From JACMLD01 sp044227095 (GTDB lineage Bacteria; Bacteroidota; Bacteroidia; Chitinophagales; Chitinophagaceae), in the NCBI GenBank assembly GCA_044227095.1, contig JBGAFV010000001.1:1364001-1428000 (forward strand): DNA of 64,000 bases, given 5' to 3'. Under the pieces are notes generated by a model that saw only the letters and a program-made list of their open reading frames with translations, was not told where the DNA came from and did not search any database. A program made the translations under genes and the position numbers. This document shows, in pieces, positions 15,626 to 23,979 of this stretch (positions within the stretch are counted from its first letter, which is position 1; every line of letters begins with the position of its first letter).

Positions 15626-16534
15626 ATGACAGACGATACTATGTATGATGTAATAATAGTTGGAGGAAGTTACTCAGGTCTTGCAGCAGCAATGGCACTT
15701 GGCAGGGCTTTGCGAAAAGTAATAATTATTGATAATGGAAAACCCTGTAACAGACAAACACCACAATCCCATAATTTTATAACACACGACGGTCACAAGC
15801 CAGCAGAAATTGCTGCGTTGGCAAACCTGCAAGTGCAACGATATAACACCGTAAAGTTCTTTGATGGCTTAGTAATAAGTGGTAGCAAAACAAAAAATGG
15901 GTTTGAAATACAAATTGAATCGGGGGAAACATTTTATGCCAGGAAAATAATTTTTGCAACCGGTATAAAAGACGTTTTTCCTCCGATAGAAGGCTTTGCT
16001 GAATGCTGGGGAATATCTGTTTTGCATTGCCCCTATTGCCACGGTTACGAAGTGCGTAATGCTGCAACAGGAATTTTAGCAAATGGAGATGCTGGTTTTG
16101 ATTTTACCCGGCTTATTTCAAACTGGACGAATGAACTAACACTGTTTACTAATGGTAAATCATTATTAACTGTAGAACAAACTGCGCAACTACAAAAACA
16201 TGGAATTAAATTAGTAGAAAAGAAAATTGAAAAATTAGCACATACCAATGGGTATGTTGATTGCATAATTTTCAGCGATGGAACAATAGCTTCTGTAACG
16301 GCCTTATATGCGCCTGTTCCTTTTACACAACATTGTACAACCCCGGAATCTTTAGGATGTGAATTAACTGAAGAGGGCTACATTAAAGTTGATTCCTTAC
16401 ACGAAACAACAGTTAACGGCATTTATGCTTGCGGAGATAATGTTAGCCGCATGCGTACTGTTGCCAATGCTGTTGCAATGGGTACAACTACCGGCATAGC
16501 AGTAAGCAAAAAAATGATTGTTGAAGATTTCTAA
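15626..16534 (+). CDS. Thioredoxin-reductase-like NAD(P)/FAD oxidoreductase
   Basis: This is a 302-residue flavoprotein. An FAD-binding motif VIIVGGSYSGLAAAMALGRA opens the protein (an ATG four codons further in is an alternative start). The redox-active disulfide is visible as CPYCHGYE near residues 135-142, and the C-terminal FAD motif is GIYACGDNVSR. The second nucleotide-binding glycine loop (ILANGDAGFDF) is degenerate, as in many TrxB-like enzymes whose partner is not thioredoxin. It is the last gene of the operon starting at promoter copy B and is followed by a terminator shared with the converging GLPGLI gene. Partner and substrate are unknown. Confidence 0.88.
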   Translation: MTDDTMYDVIIVGGSYSGLAAAMALGRALRKVIIIDNGKPCNRQTPQSHNFITHDGHKPAEIAALANLQVQRYNTVKFFDGLVISGSKTKNGFEIQIESGETFYARKIIFATGIKDVFPPIEGFAECWGISVLHCPYCHGYEVRNAATGILANGDAGFDFTRLISNWTNELTLFTNGKSLLTVEQTAQLQKHGIKLVEKKIEKLAHTNGYVDCIIFSDGTIASVTALYAPVPFTQHCTTPESLGCELTEEGYIKVDSLHETTVNGIYACGDNVSRMRTVANAVAMGTTTGIAVSKKMIVEDF

Positions 16535-16555
16535 AAGCCAAACCTGCAAAACAAA

Positions 16556-16575
16556 AAAGCCCCATACGGGGCTTT
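16556..16575. terminator. Bidirectional intrinsic terminator
   Basis: AAAGCCCC/GGGGCTTT forms an 8-bp stem with loop ATAC. The A-run before it gives a strong T-run on the minus strand for the GLPGLI gene. The plus-strand side has only TTT and is weaker. Confidence 0.82.
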
Positions 16576-16599
16576 GCGATAAGTATAATTTTATACAAC

Positions 16600-17337
16600 C
16601 TAGTTTTGCCTTGTAATTATTTTTATTTGCGGTCCGCCGGTAGACGGGCCAAATGCTTCTTCTTGCATTTTTTGATATTCTTCCCTGGTAACTTTCTTTG
16701 CCCCGGTGGGTGCTTTTACCAATTGTTTACTGCTGCCGGCGGTAATATCCAGTGCTGTAAAAACAATCCAGCCATCGCCAATATCCATTTTTAAAATTAA
16801 ACCTGGCAAGCCACCAAATTGATCCGGGCCACTTGGTATAGAGATATCTTCTGTATACCATGCTATAATGTTATCGCCCTGTTTGTTTTTTGTAAATGCT
16901 TTTTTACAATGATAGCCTTTCAAAGTCATTGTATCATCTGCAAACTTCCATCCAAACTTTTTTATAGTATCTTCTATAATGTATTTCTTTGGGCCCAGTT
17001 CTCTTAACTCTACAATTTTTTGTGCAGCATAATTTTTATAAGTTTCATTGCTGCCACTGCTAAACTTCATATTAATACGTGTACCATCTTGTCCTGCCTG
17101 GTCACGTATATCTTCTTCTTCGGGCAAAGAAGTGTAAACAGATTCATCCCCGGAAAATAACAATTGTTGCTTTCCGGTATTGAATTCGGGTATCATCGCT
17201 TTCATATTTTCATTTTCCGGCGGAAGTTTTTTATACATATTGGTTTTACGTTCGTAAATAACTTTTCCATCTTTAACCTGTGCTGCTGCCATTTGAAAAC
17301 AGCAACCTGCAATAGCCATAATCAATATCTTTTTCAT
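16600..17337 (-). CDS. GLPGLI family secreted protein
   Basis: This is a 245-residue protein with a signal peptide ending at MAAAQ. The name-giving motif is visible as FGGLPGLILKMD, preceded by the Tyr-Thr-Glu-rich AWYTEDISIPSGP stretch typical of the family. The family is Bacteroidota-specific, extracytoplasmic and of unknown function. The gene is transcribed away from a two-component system, with a shared 146-bp spacer carrying tandem GTTAAT words. It is therefore a likely target of that system. The minus-strand promoter box TAGTTTTG lies at 17361-17354. Confidence 0.93.
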   Translation of the reverse strand: MKKILIMAIAGCCFQMAAAQVKDGKVIYERKTNMYKKLPPENENMKAMIPEFNTGKQQLLFSGDESVYTSLPEEEDIRDQAGQDGTRINMKFSSGSNETYKNYAAQKIVELRELGPKKYIIEDTIKKFGWKFADDTMTLKGYHCKKAFTKNKQGDNIIAWYTEDISIPSGPDQFGGLPGLILKMDIGDGWIVFTALDITAGSSKQLVKAPTGAKKVTREEYQKMQEEAFGPSTGGPQIKIITRQN

Positions 17338-17353
17338 GATTTATTTGTTTCTT

Positions 17354-17361
17354 CAAAACTA
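17354..17361 (-). promoter_or_regulatory. -7 box of the GLPGLI gene
   Basis: Minus-strand TAGTTTTG is a perfect TAnnTTTG box, 16 bp ahead of the start codon. No clear -33 TTTG is seen, which fits dependence on an activator. Confidence 0.6.
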
Positions 17362-17404
17362 ACAAGCTGCCTAACTAAACCAGGTTAATATGGCTTGGTT
17401 TAAT

Positions 17405-17420
17405 GTTAATTAAGGTTAAT
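17405..17420. promoter_or_regulatory. Tandem GTTAAT words, candidate response-regulator site
   Basis: GTTAAT at 17405-17410 and GTTAAT at 17415-17420 repeat at a 10-bp pitch, with two more TTAAT words at 17385 and 17400. OmpR/PhoB-type regulators bind direct repeats at a pitch of 10-11 bp. The words lie upstream of both divergent promoters. Confidence 0.5.
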
Positions 17421-17448
17421 GCGCCGGGCGTGAAGAAAAAGAAATAAA

Positions 17449-17456
17449 TACATTTG
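17449..17456 (+). promoter_or_regulatory. -7 box of the histidine kinase operon
   Basis: TACATTTG is a perfect TAnnTTTG match 27 bp before the kinase start codon. The -33 position carries no clear TTTG. Confidence 0.6.
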
Positions 17457-17483
17457 TAAAGGCGATAAAATTGACGCAGTAAA

Positions 17484-18977
17484 ATGAAAAGCAAAAGAGG
17501 TATACCTGTTTTTTTAATGCTGATTACAATAATTGTAGTCACTGCTTTCCAGGTGTACTGGTTGCGTAAAAATTTCTTAGAGGAGAAACACCTGTTTAGC
17601 GTTCGCACCAACCTGCTTTTTCGTGAAACGGTTATCCGGTTACAGGCATCCAAACTTAACCTCGATTCAAATGTCAATATACGTATAGAAGATAAAGAAG
17701 GCATCATTAGCATGACCAATGTATTGCAGGAAAAGGTTCGTGATTCTGTTAGGCCCGGAAAAAAGATGCAGACTTCAGTGATGATAACCATGAACCACAC
17801 TAATCCTCAGTTTGCAACCGATACAAATGTTATGTACCGTTTTCGCAAGGATGGACCACCATCCGGCGGACCTGTATTTAATTTTTTACGGGGCGTAGAT
17901 TCTTTGCATGACTCCATTACTGTAAAAGAAGTAACGGATAAATACCAGCAGGCGCTTGCCAAACAAAAAATTGCATTGCCATTTATGGTTAGTATGCAGG
18001 AAGGTAATGCCCCCAGAGATTTAAAAATACATGAAATAGAAGAGAACAGGATTGAAATTGGTTTTATGAAACCAAGAATATACCAGCTCGACTTTGTAAA
18101 TACCAACTGGTATATTATAAAGCAGATGTGGCAATCGATCCTTATTTCATTTTTATTGGTGGGTATTACCATTGCATCATTTCTCTTATTGTATAAAAAC
18201 CTGGTAAAACAACAGCGGCTTACACAATTAAAAAATGATTTTATCAGCAATATTACCCATGAATTAAAAACACCCATTGCTACTGTAAGTGTAGCCATAG
18301 AAGCACTTAAAAGTTTTAATGCATTGCATGATCCAGAGCGAACAAAAGAATACCTGGATATATCTGGCAATGAAATTCAAAGACTGGGTTTACTGGTTGA
18401 TAAAGTTTTAAAACTGTCTTTGTACGAAAACAGGGAGATAGCTTTACAGAAAGAACAGGTTAATATGGTAGAACTGGTAAATGAAGTTATTGCTTCTATG
18501 AAATTGCAATTTGATAAACAACATGCAGCAGTAACTGTGGGTACAACCGGAAACAATTTTGTACTGGAAGCAGATCGGTTGCATCTTACAAGCGTTGTTT
18601 ACAATCTTCTTGACAATGCACTTAAGTACAGCAAAGAAAACCCAAAGATTGAAGTGCATATTACAGAACATATGCAGCACCTGGAAATAACAGTAACAGA
18701 TAATGGTATTGGTATTGCCAACGAATACAGGCATAAAGTGTTTGAACAGTTTTTTAGGGTACCCGGCGGCAACCGGCATAACATTAAAGGGTATGGACTT
18801 GGGCTTAGTTATGTAAGCCATATTGTACAACGCCACCGCGGTTTTATAGAAGTTAAAAGTAAACTGGGCGAAGGAAGTTCGTTTACGGTTAATCTTCCTT
18901 TTAAAGAAACGCCGGTTATTGATTATGGTAATGGAAGAAAATCATTCAGGGAAGTAATTAAAATTGGCAAAGCATGA
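17484..18977 (+). CDS. Membrane sensor histidine kinase
   Basis: This is a 497-residue protein. Two membrane helices (about residues 7-27 and 215-237) bracket a periplasmic sensor of roughly 185 residues that I do not recognise. A HisKA dimerisation domain with the phospho-acceptor His259 in FISNITHELKTP follows. Then comes the HATPase_c domain with N box DNALKYSKENP, G1 box DNGIGI and G2 box GYGLGLSYV. It is a complete class I kinase without a HAMP domain. The next gene overlaps by 4 bp (ATGA), so kinase and regulator are translationally coupled. Confidence 0.93.
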   Translation: MKSKRGIPVFLMLITIIVVTAFQVYWLRKNFLEEKHLFSVRTNLLFRETVIRLQASKLNLDSNVNIRIEDKEGIISMTNVLQEKVRDSVRPGKKMQTSVMITMNHTNPQFATDTNVMYRFRKDGPPSGGPVFNFLRGVDSLHDSITVKEVTDKYQQALAKQKIALPFMVSMQEGNAPRDLKIHEIEENRIEIGFMKPRIYQLDFVNTNWYIIKQMWQSILISFLLVGITIASFLLLYKNLVKQQRLTQLKNDFISNITHELKTPIATVSVAIEALKSFNALHDPERTKEYLDISGNEIQRLGLLVDKVLKLSLYENREIALQKEQVNMVELVNEVIASMKLQFDKQHAAVTVGTTGNNFVLEADRLHLTSVVYNLLDNALKYSKENPKIEVHITEHMQHLEITVTDNGIGIANEYRHKVFEQFFRVPGGNRHNIKGYGLGLSYVSHIVQRHRGFIEVKSKLGEGSSFTVNLPFKETPVIDYGNGRKSFREVIKIGKA

Positions 18978-19660
18978 GCACTACCATTTTATATGCAGAA
19001 GATGAAGTTTTCCTCGGGAAAATTGTGAAAGAAAGCCTGCAAAGCAGGGGGTTTGAGGTGCACATGGAAACAGACGGCGCAAAAGTGTTGGATGCGTTTA
19101 AAAAAACGCAGCCCGATGTTTGTGTGCTGGATATTATGCTTCCTAATAAGGACGGGTTTGAAATTGCAACGCATATAAGAAGCATTAACAGCAACGTGCC
19201 TATTTTGTTTCTTACTGCAAAAACACAGACGGATGATGTGGTAAAAGGGTTTACACTTGGCGGCAACGATTATATACGAAAGCCTTTTAGCATGGAAGAA
19301 TTGATTGTACGCATTGAAAACATGCTGCGCAAAAAAGATGGCAAAGTTGTATCGGTTGCTGCAGATACCATACAAATAGGAAGCTACCAGTTTTATACAA
19401 ACAAGCAATTGCTGGTAAAAAATAATGAAGAGAAAAAATTGTCTTATCGTGAAAGTGAACTACTGAAAATTTTATACGAAAACAGGAACGGCATTATAGA
19501 CCGCAAAAATATTCTTACCATTCTCTGGGGAAATGATTCTTTTTTTAACAGCCGCAACCTGGATGTATATATCAATAAAATACGCACTTATCTTAAAGAC
19601 GATGAAAACCTTGAAATTTTAACCATTAAAGGTATTGGCTATCGTTTTGTAATTGAATAA
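18974..19660 (+). CDS. OmpR/PhoB-type response regulator
   Basis: This is a 228-residue protein. The receiver domain has acidic residues in LYAEDEVF, the phospho-acceptor Asp53 in VCVLDIMLPNKDG and the conserved Lys in DYIRKPFSMEEL. The C-terminal winged helix is of the Trans_reg_C type (LSYRESELLKILYENRNGIIDRKNILTILWG through YINKIRTYL). It is coupled to the kinase by the 4-bp overlap. The obvious target is the upstream divergent spacer with its 10-bp-spaced GTTAAT words. Confidence 0.95.
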   Translation: MSTTILYAEDEVFLGKIVKESLQSRGFEVHMETDGAKVLDAFKKTQPDVCVLDIMLPNKDGFEIATHIRSINSNVPILFLTAKTQTDDVVKGFTLGGNDYIRKPFSMEELIVRIENMLRKKDGKVVSVAADTIQIGSYQFYTNKQLLVKNNEEKKLSYRESELLKILYENRNGIIDRKNILTILWGNDSFFNSRNLDVYINKIRTYLKDDENLEILTIKGIGYRFVIE

Positions 19661-19662
19661 AA

Positions 19663-19688
19663 AACCCTGCGCAGGATTACGCAGGGTT
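19663..19688. terminator. Bidirectional intrinsic terminator
   Basis: AACCCTGC pairs with GCAGGGTT around a 10-nt loop. The minus strand continues into TTTTTT. The plus strand has only a short T-stretch. It serves the converging response regulator and membrane-protein genes. Confidence 0.82.
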
Positions 19689-19712
19689 CATTATTAAGTT
19701 ATTGATGCAGCG

Positions 19713-19997
19713 TTATACAATTTTTGTAATAGCTGTTGTGTTTGATTGCCTGCTGGTAAAATACCTAATCACCCACATAATGGTAAAGCTGGGAATAAAA
19801 TCTGTACCCGGAATAATTTCCTCGGTAAAATTGAAGAGTGCGCCTCTCCAACTGCCAAACACAAAATAGAAAACAATAGCAGAAATGGGCGCAAATACAA
19901 TATCCCCCAATTCGCCCAAACCCGGAACGGCGTAAGTAGCATAGCCAAGCACATCCATAATAATGCAAAAGGCCAGAGAAGGTTGCTGTTTGTTCAT
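19713..19997 (-). CDS. Small membrane protein of unknown function
   Basis: This is a 94-residue protein with two or three hydrophobic segments. Its key features are a Gly/Pro-rich GYATYAVPGLGELGDIVFAPISA stretch and FGSWRGALFNFTEEIIPGTDFIPSF. The second part, a Trp-Arg-Gly turn followed by an amphipathic Pro-rich stretch, looks conserved rather than random. I do not recognise a named family. It stands alone, with a terminator just beyond its stop. Confidence 0.7.
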   Translation of the reverse strand: MNKQQPSLAFCIIMDVLGYATYAVPGLGELGDIVFAPISAIVFYFVFGSWRGALFNFTEEIIPGTDFIPSFTIMWVIRYFTSRQSNTTAITKIV

Positions 19998-20097
19998 TTT
20001 TACTAAAATTTAGGTTTTATCGATCAAACCACGCACCAGATTTTGTGGCTGCAATTATGTCGGGGCTTTTGAGCAGGGCTTTTCTGAAAATTATAAC

Positions 20098-20961
20098 TTA
20101 TTGGGTGTAGGATATTGATTCTATTTCATCGCCCTTGTCATTGTACTTATAAATAGTCTTATGGTAAGTGCCGGGTTTACCACTATAGCTGGCAGATTTA
20201 TACAGCTTGTCATTTTTACGCCAGTCTACGCTTATTAGCGACGCTTCAAAATTCCTCCTGCTTGTTATAGTATAATCTCCTTTGGTTGTGTATGATGCTT
20301 TGTTTATTGTATCTCCGTTATTATTTAACGCAAAGGAGAAAGTTCGCTTCATTCCTTCGTAAAGAATATAAGTGCTGGTGCTTTTAGTGTTTTCTTTATT
20401 TGTGCTGATAGTTTTTGCAACATTGCCATTGCCATCGTACTGAAAAATAAGAAAGGTAGTATCGTAAGTTCTCTTTTGAGCTTTCATGTTTTCTAAACCT
20501 TCATAAGTTCCCATTATGGAAACCTCTTTTGTTCTTTGATTTTCGTTGTTATAGAAGGATTTAGAAAAAAAAGTAATTTCACCTCTCACATAAGTTATAT
20601 CGGAAGTTATGTTGTTGTGAGAATCGTACTCTATCACTCTTTCATCACTAAGTTTTGGTTTTTTGTTATTGCCGGTTTCAAAAGTTCTTTCATGCACTAA
20701 ATGATTGCTGTTGTTGTATTCTCTTGTTTTAATGGTCTTGCTGCTGTCTATTAATATACCTGCACCATAAATGTAACTGGTTTCAAATGTAGAGTCTAGC
20801 AAACCATTATTGTTGTAAGTATTTGTGTAAAGGGTGCGCATACTCATCAACCACCCTTTTTCTTCTGAGCTTTCTTCTGATGCATCAGTTTGTTTGCTGC
20901 TGCTTTTATCGTTACAGGAGATTAAAGAAATGGCGATTAAAAGAATAAAGAGTGGCTTCAT
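20098..20961 (-). CDS. Lipoprotein with YD-like beta repeats
   Basis: The protein has 287 residues from the ATG at 20961. A TTG six codons upstream is disfavoured. The lipobox is LISC at residues 13-16. The mature part repeats a Tyr-Asn/Asp-x-x-Gly turn with flanking strands, for example YNNNGLLDSTF, YDSHNNITSD, YDGNGNVAKTI and YNDKGDEIESI. This resembles Rhs/YD or similar beta-hairpin repeats. The gene begins 20 bp after the trehalase stop, so it belongs to the MFS-trehalase operon. The function is unknown; a cell-surface or periplasmic scaffold is one guess. Confidence 0.82.
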   Translation of the reverse strand: MKPLFILLIAISLISCNDKSSSKQTDASEESSEEKGWLMSMRTLYTNTYNNNGLLDSTFETSYIYGAGILIDSSKTIKTREYNNSNHLVHERTFETGNNKKPKLSDERVIEYDSHNNITSDITYVRGEITFFSKSFYNNENQRTKEVSIMGTYEGLENMKAQKRTYDTTFLIFQYDGNGNVAKTISTNKENTKSTSTYILYEGMKRTFSFALNNNGDTINKASYTTKGDYTITSRRNFEASLISVDWRKNDKLYKSASYSGKPGTYHKTIYKYNDKGDEIESISYTQ

Positions 20962-20981
20962 ACACAATTTAAAAAGCAAGT

Positions 20982-22481
20982 TTATGCTTTTTCCTGGCTA
21001 AAAGCAAGATAAACACCATTGCTCCAGCCAAAACCATCCTGGTTAGGATATTCGCCGCCTCCGGCTTTGGTAGCTGTATTTGCAATATCATACTTCTCCA
21101 TCATTTTTCCGGTTGCAGTATATACTTTTTCATTGGCAGCCATCCACCGGTTTTTTATTTCATCGGCCAGTTTGGTAAAGCCATATTTTTTTAGGCCTTT
21201 ATATGCCATCCATTGAAGCGGTGCCCATCCATTAGGCAAATCCCACTGCTGGCCGTTATTGTTAAGTGTTGTAGCTATACCACCTTGCTGCAAAAATTTT
21301 TCTTCAACAAGTTTTGCTACACCGGCTGCCTGGGCATTGTCTGCAACAGAAAAAAACAATGGATATGTTGCAGCAATGGTATAAGAATTGGAAAAAGCAT
21401 TGTTGGTAAAATTATAATCGAAATAAAACCCACGGCTTTCATTCCAGCAATATTTCTGTATAGCTTTTTTTCTACTGCTGATCTTATTTTTAAATGCAGT
21501 AATTAACTCTGATTGTTTTTGCAGTGTATATATTTTCAGCAATACTTCTTCTGTTCTTAGTAAAAGGCAATTAAGATCTACAGGTATAAGATCTGATGTT
21601 TCGATTGTACGCATATTATGGCCATCTTTAAACCATCGGGTACTAAAATCCCAGCCAGATTCTGCTGCAGAGCGAATATGTTTATAAATAGCGCCGGTTG
21701 TATCATTAGCTTCGTTCGCCAGTTCTTCGTCTTCCCAATAAGCTTCCGGTCTTGGATCGTTTTTATCATCGCAATAGCGGTTCAATATACTTCCATCATT
21801 CATTAAAACAACGCGGCGATGTGCAGTAGTGTTTGCAGAAAGTGTTGATGAGCCATTCATCCAAAAAGCATATTCCTTTTCTATTTGCGGCTGGTATTGT
21901 TGCAAAATCAGTTCTCCTTTTTCTTCTGCCAGCAATTCTACCATAAGTGTAAAAAAAGGCGGTTGAGAACGGCTGAGGTAATACGTTCTGTTTCCGTTGG
22001 GAATAAAACCAAACGTATCAATCAAACAGGCAAAATTGTCAATCATGTTTTGGATGCTGGTTATACGGCCACTTACACGCAAGCCCAGCATGGTAAAATA
22101 GCTGTCCCAATAATAAATTTCCCTAAAGCGGCCGCCAGGAACTATATAAGAAAACGGAAGACTAATAAGCGTTCCTTTAGCTGCGGTTGGTTGGCGGGTA
22201 AGCGTATCCCACAAATCATTTAAATGTTGCAGAATGGGTTTGTTGGCAGAACTATAATTTGAATTGATTTCTTCTGGCAATGTAAAATTTGTTTCAACAA
22301 ATTTTTTTAAGCTGAAAGCAGGTTGTTTTTTTTCGTTTTCATATTTATTCAATATAGAAATAGGATCTTCATTAGGAACACAATCCACAAAAAACTTTGA
22401 GTCTGGAAAAATTTTTTGCTGCTGCACATCTTTGTACAATGTTCCAAGGCTATCTATAAAAAATATTTCCTTTGGGGGCAT
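20982..22481 (-). CDS. treA: Trehalase (GH37)
   Basis: This 499-residue enzyme hydrolyses alpha,alpha-trehalose to two glucose. Both family signatures are present: PGGRFREIYYWDSY near residue 131 and QWDLPNGWAPLQW near residue 405. The catalytic Asp lies in ESGWDFSTRW and the catalytic Glu in GGGEYPNQDGFGW. No signal peptide is seen, unlike E. coli TreA, so this is probably a cytoplasmic enzyme. It follows the MFS gene by 24 bp and precedes the lipoprotein by 20 bp. Together these suggest uptake of trehalose, or of another compound, followed by intracellular cleavage. Confidence 0.93.
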   Translation of the reverse strand: MPPKEIFFIDSLGTLYKDVQQQKIFPDSKFFVDCVPNEDPISILNKYENEKKQPAFSLKKFVETNFTLPEEINSNYSSANKPILQHLNDLWDTLTRQPTAAKGTLISLPFSYIVPGGRFREIYYWDSYFTMLGLRVSGRITSIQNMIDNFACLIDTFGFIPNGNRTYYLSRSQPPFFTLMVELLAEEKGELILQQYQPQIEKEYAFWMNGSSTLSANTTAHRRVVLMNDGSILNRYCDDKNDPRPEAYWEDEELANEANDTTGAIYKHIRSAAESGWDFSTRWFKDGHNMRTIETSDLIPVDLNCLLLRTEEVLLKIYTLQKQSELITAFKNKISSRKKAIQKYCWNESRGFYFDYNFTNNAFSNSYTIAATYPLFFSVADNAQAAGVAKLVEEKFLQQGGIATTLNNNGQQWDLPNGWAPLQWMAYKGLKKYGFTKLADEIKNRWMAANEKVYTATGKMMEKYDIANTATKAGGGEYPNQDGFGWSNGVYLAFSQEKA

Positions 22482-22505
22482 AAAAAATAAATCGGTAGTA
22501 AAGAA

Positions 22506-23747
22506 TCAGTTTGCTATAACGGTTTTGCTCTGCATGCGCCTGAAAAGAAATAAGCATACAATAAGGATGGCTATTGGTATAAGCGAGAAATAAAAAGCAT
22601 GTTGCCCGCCTGTTTTGTCTGCATCAAAAACCAAACCCATCAATACAGAACCAGTGGTGCCGCCCAATGCAGAAAAAATAATGATTAGGCCCGACATTAA
22701 ACCATGTTTAGGTTTTGGAAGCGATGTGAGTATGGCCGAATTAATAGAAGGGTAAACTGGAGCTAAAAAAATGCCGATAAGCGGGAACATAAAAGCTGCA
22801 AGCGGAGCATCTCCCCAACCCGTAAATGTTTTGCCAACAGCATCTTTTGCCAATGGTAATGCAATACAAATTAATACTGCAGAAAGCAACAGGCAACCTA
22901 CCAACACATTAAACCAGTTGAATTTTTTTAAGACAATGCCTGCTAAAAACCTTCCTATAGCAGTAGAGCCGGCTAGTATACTGCTCATTTGTATGCTTAA
23001 TGCTGCAGGCAGCATCAGTACTTTGTTATTAAAGGTTGGTAAAAAGTTTTGAATACTTTGTTCAATCAATACATAAAAAAATGCAGAAGCTATAAATGCA
23101 AGAACAATGGGTTTGAACATCAGGTTGAACATTTCTGCAAATTCCGAAGCCAATGGTTTGCTTTCAGATTTGGCTGCAGACTCATCCAGCTTTGCACCCA
23201 TTAATAAAACCACAGCAAGTAATGAAAGGCCGCCTAATAAATAATAAGCATTTAACCATGCGGTTGATTGCGGATTTTTATTGTCTACAAACGAACTGAA
23301 ATAAAAATAAAGCGTAAGGTTTCCAATCATAAAGAAAGACTCTATGAAGTTCATCAGGCTGATGTGTTCCTTTGCATCTTTTGTTATGATGCCAATAACG
23401 CTGTATACCGACATTTTAATTAACGCAAAGCATGCGCCTATAGCTACAAACAATATTTTAACTGAAATAAAATTTGGTGTGTTGGGTATAATGAAACATG
23501 CAATAGCTATTATGCCAAGTGCAGCCATCATTGCTTTTTTGTAACCAAATCTTGTGATATAAGATGATACCAGGAAAGAAAAAATAGCAATGCTAAGATC
23601 TTTGCAGGGATCTATCCATGAAGCAGCGCTTTTTGAAACGCCAAAACTGTTTTGCACATTTAAAATGGCTACACCGGAACTGTTTAATAAAATAGCAAAG
23701 ACATAATAATTGATAAACAGGGATAGTTTGATTCTCCAGTTTTGCAT
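22506..23747 (-). CDS. MFS transporter, candidate sugar permease
   Basis: This is a 413-residue protein with twelve predicted membrane helices and a central hydrophilic loop (LDESAAKSESKPLASEF). The cytoplasmic loop between helices 2 and 3 has TRFGYKKAM, a relaxed form of the MFS GxxxDRxGRR motif. It is the first gene of the run leading to treA, 24 bp apart. Operon logic suggests it imports trehalose or a related disaccharide. The family alone does not show the substrate. Confidence 0.85.
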   Translation of the reverse strand: MQNWRIKLSLFINYYVFAILLNSSGVAILNVQNSFGVSKSAASWIDPCKDLSIAIFSFLVSSYITRFGYKKAMMAALGIIAIACFIIPNTPNFISVKILFVAIGACFALIKMSVYSVIGIITKDAKEHISLMNFIESFFMIGNLTLYFYFSSFVDNKNPQSTAWLNAYYLLGGLSLLAVVLLMGAKLDESAAKSESKPLASEFAEMFNLMFKPIVLAFIASAFFYVLIEQSIQNFLPTFNNKVLMLPAALSIQMSSILAGSTAIGRFLAGIVLKKFNWFNVLVGCLLLSAVLICIALPLAKDAVGKTFTGWGDAPLAAFMFPLIGIFLAPVYPSINSAILTSLPKPKHGLMSGLIIIFSALGGTTGSVLMGLVFDADKTGGQHAFYFSLIPIAILIVCLFLFRRMQSKTVIAN

Positions 23748-23979
23748 GGCACTAGTTTTAGGCAGTAATAAGCAATTGTTCCGCTAAAGATATAGAGATT
23801 TTACCAGCGTCTTATTGGAGAAACCGGGCTGTTTTATAACCCAATTAATAAATGCTTGTTTGTAATTATTGAGTTGCACCAAATGTCTTATACAAGCAAT
23901 GAGATGAATGCTGCCATGAAAAACAAATGCTGGCATAAAATATATACACAACATTGGCAATTGTATGCTGGAAAAACGA

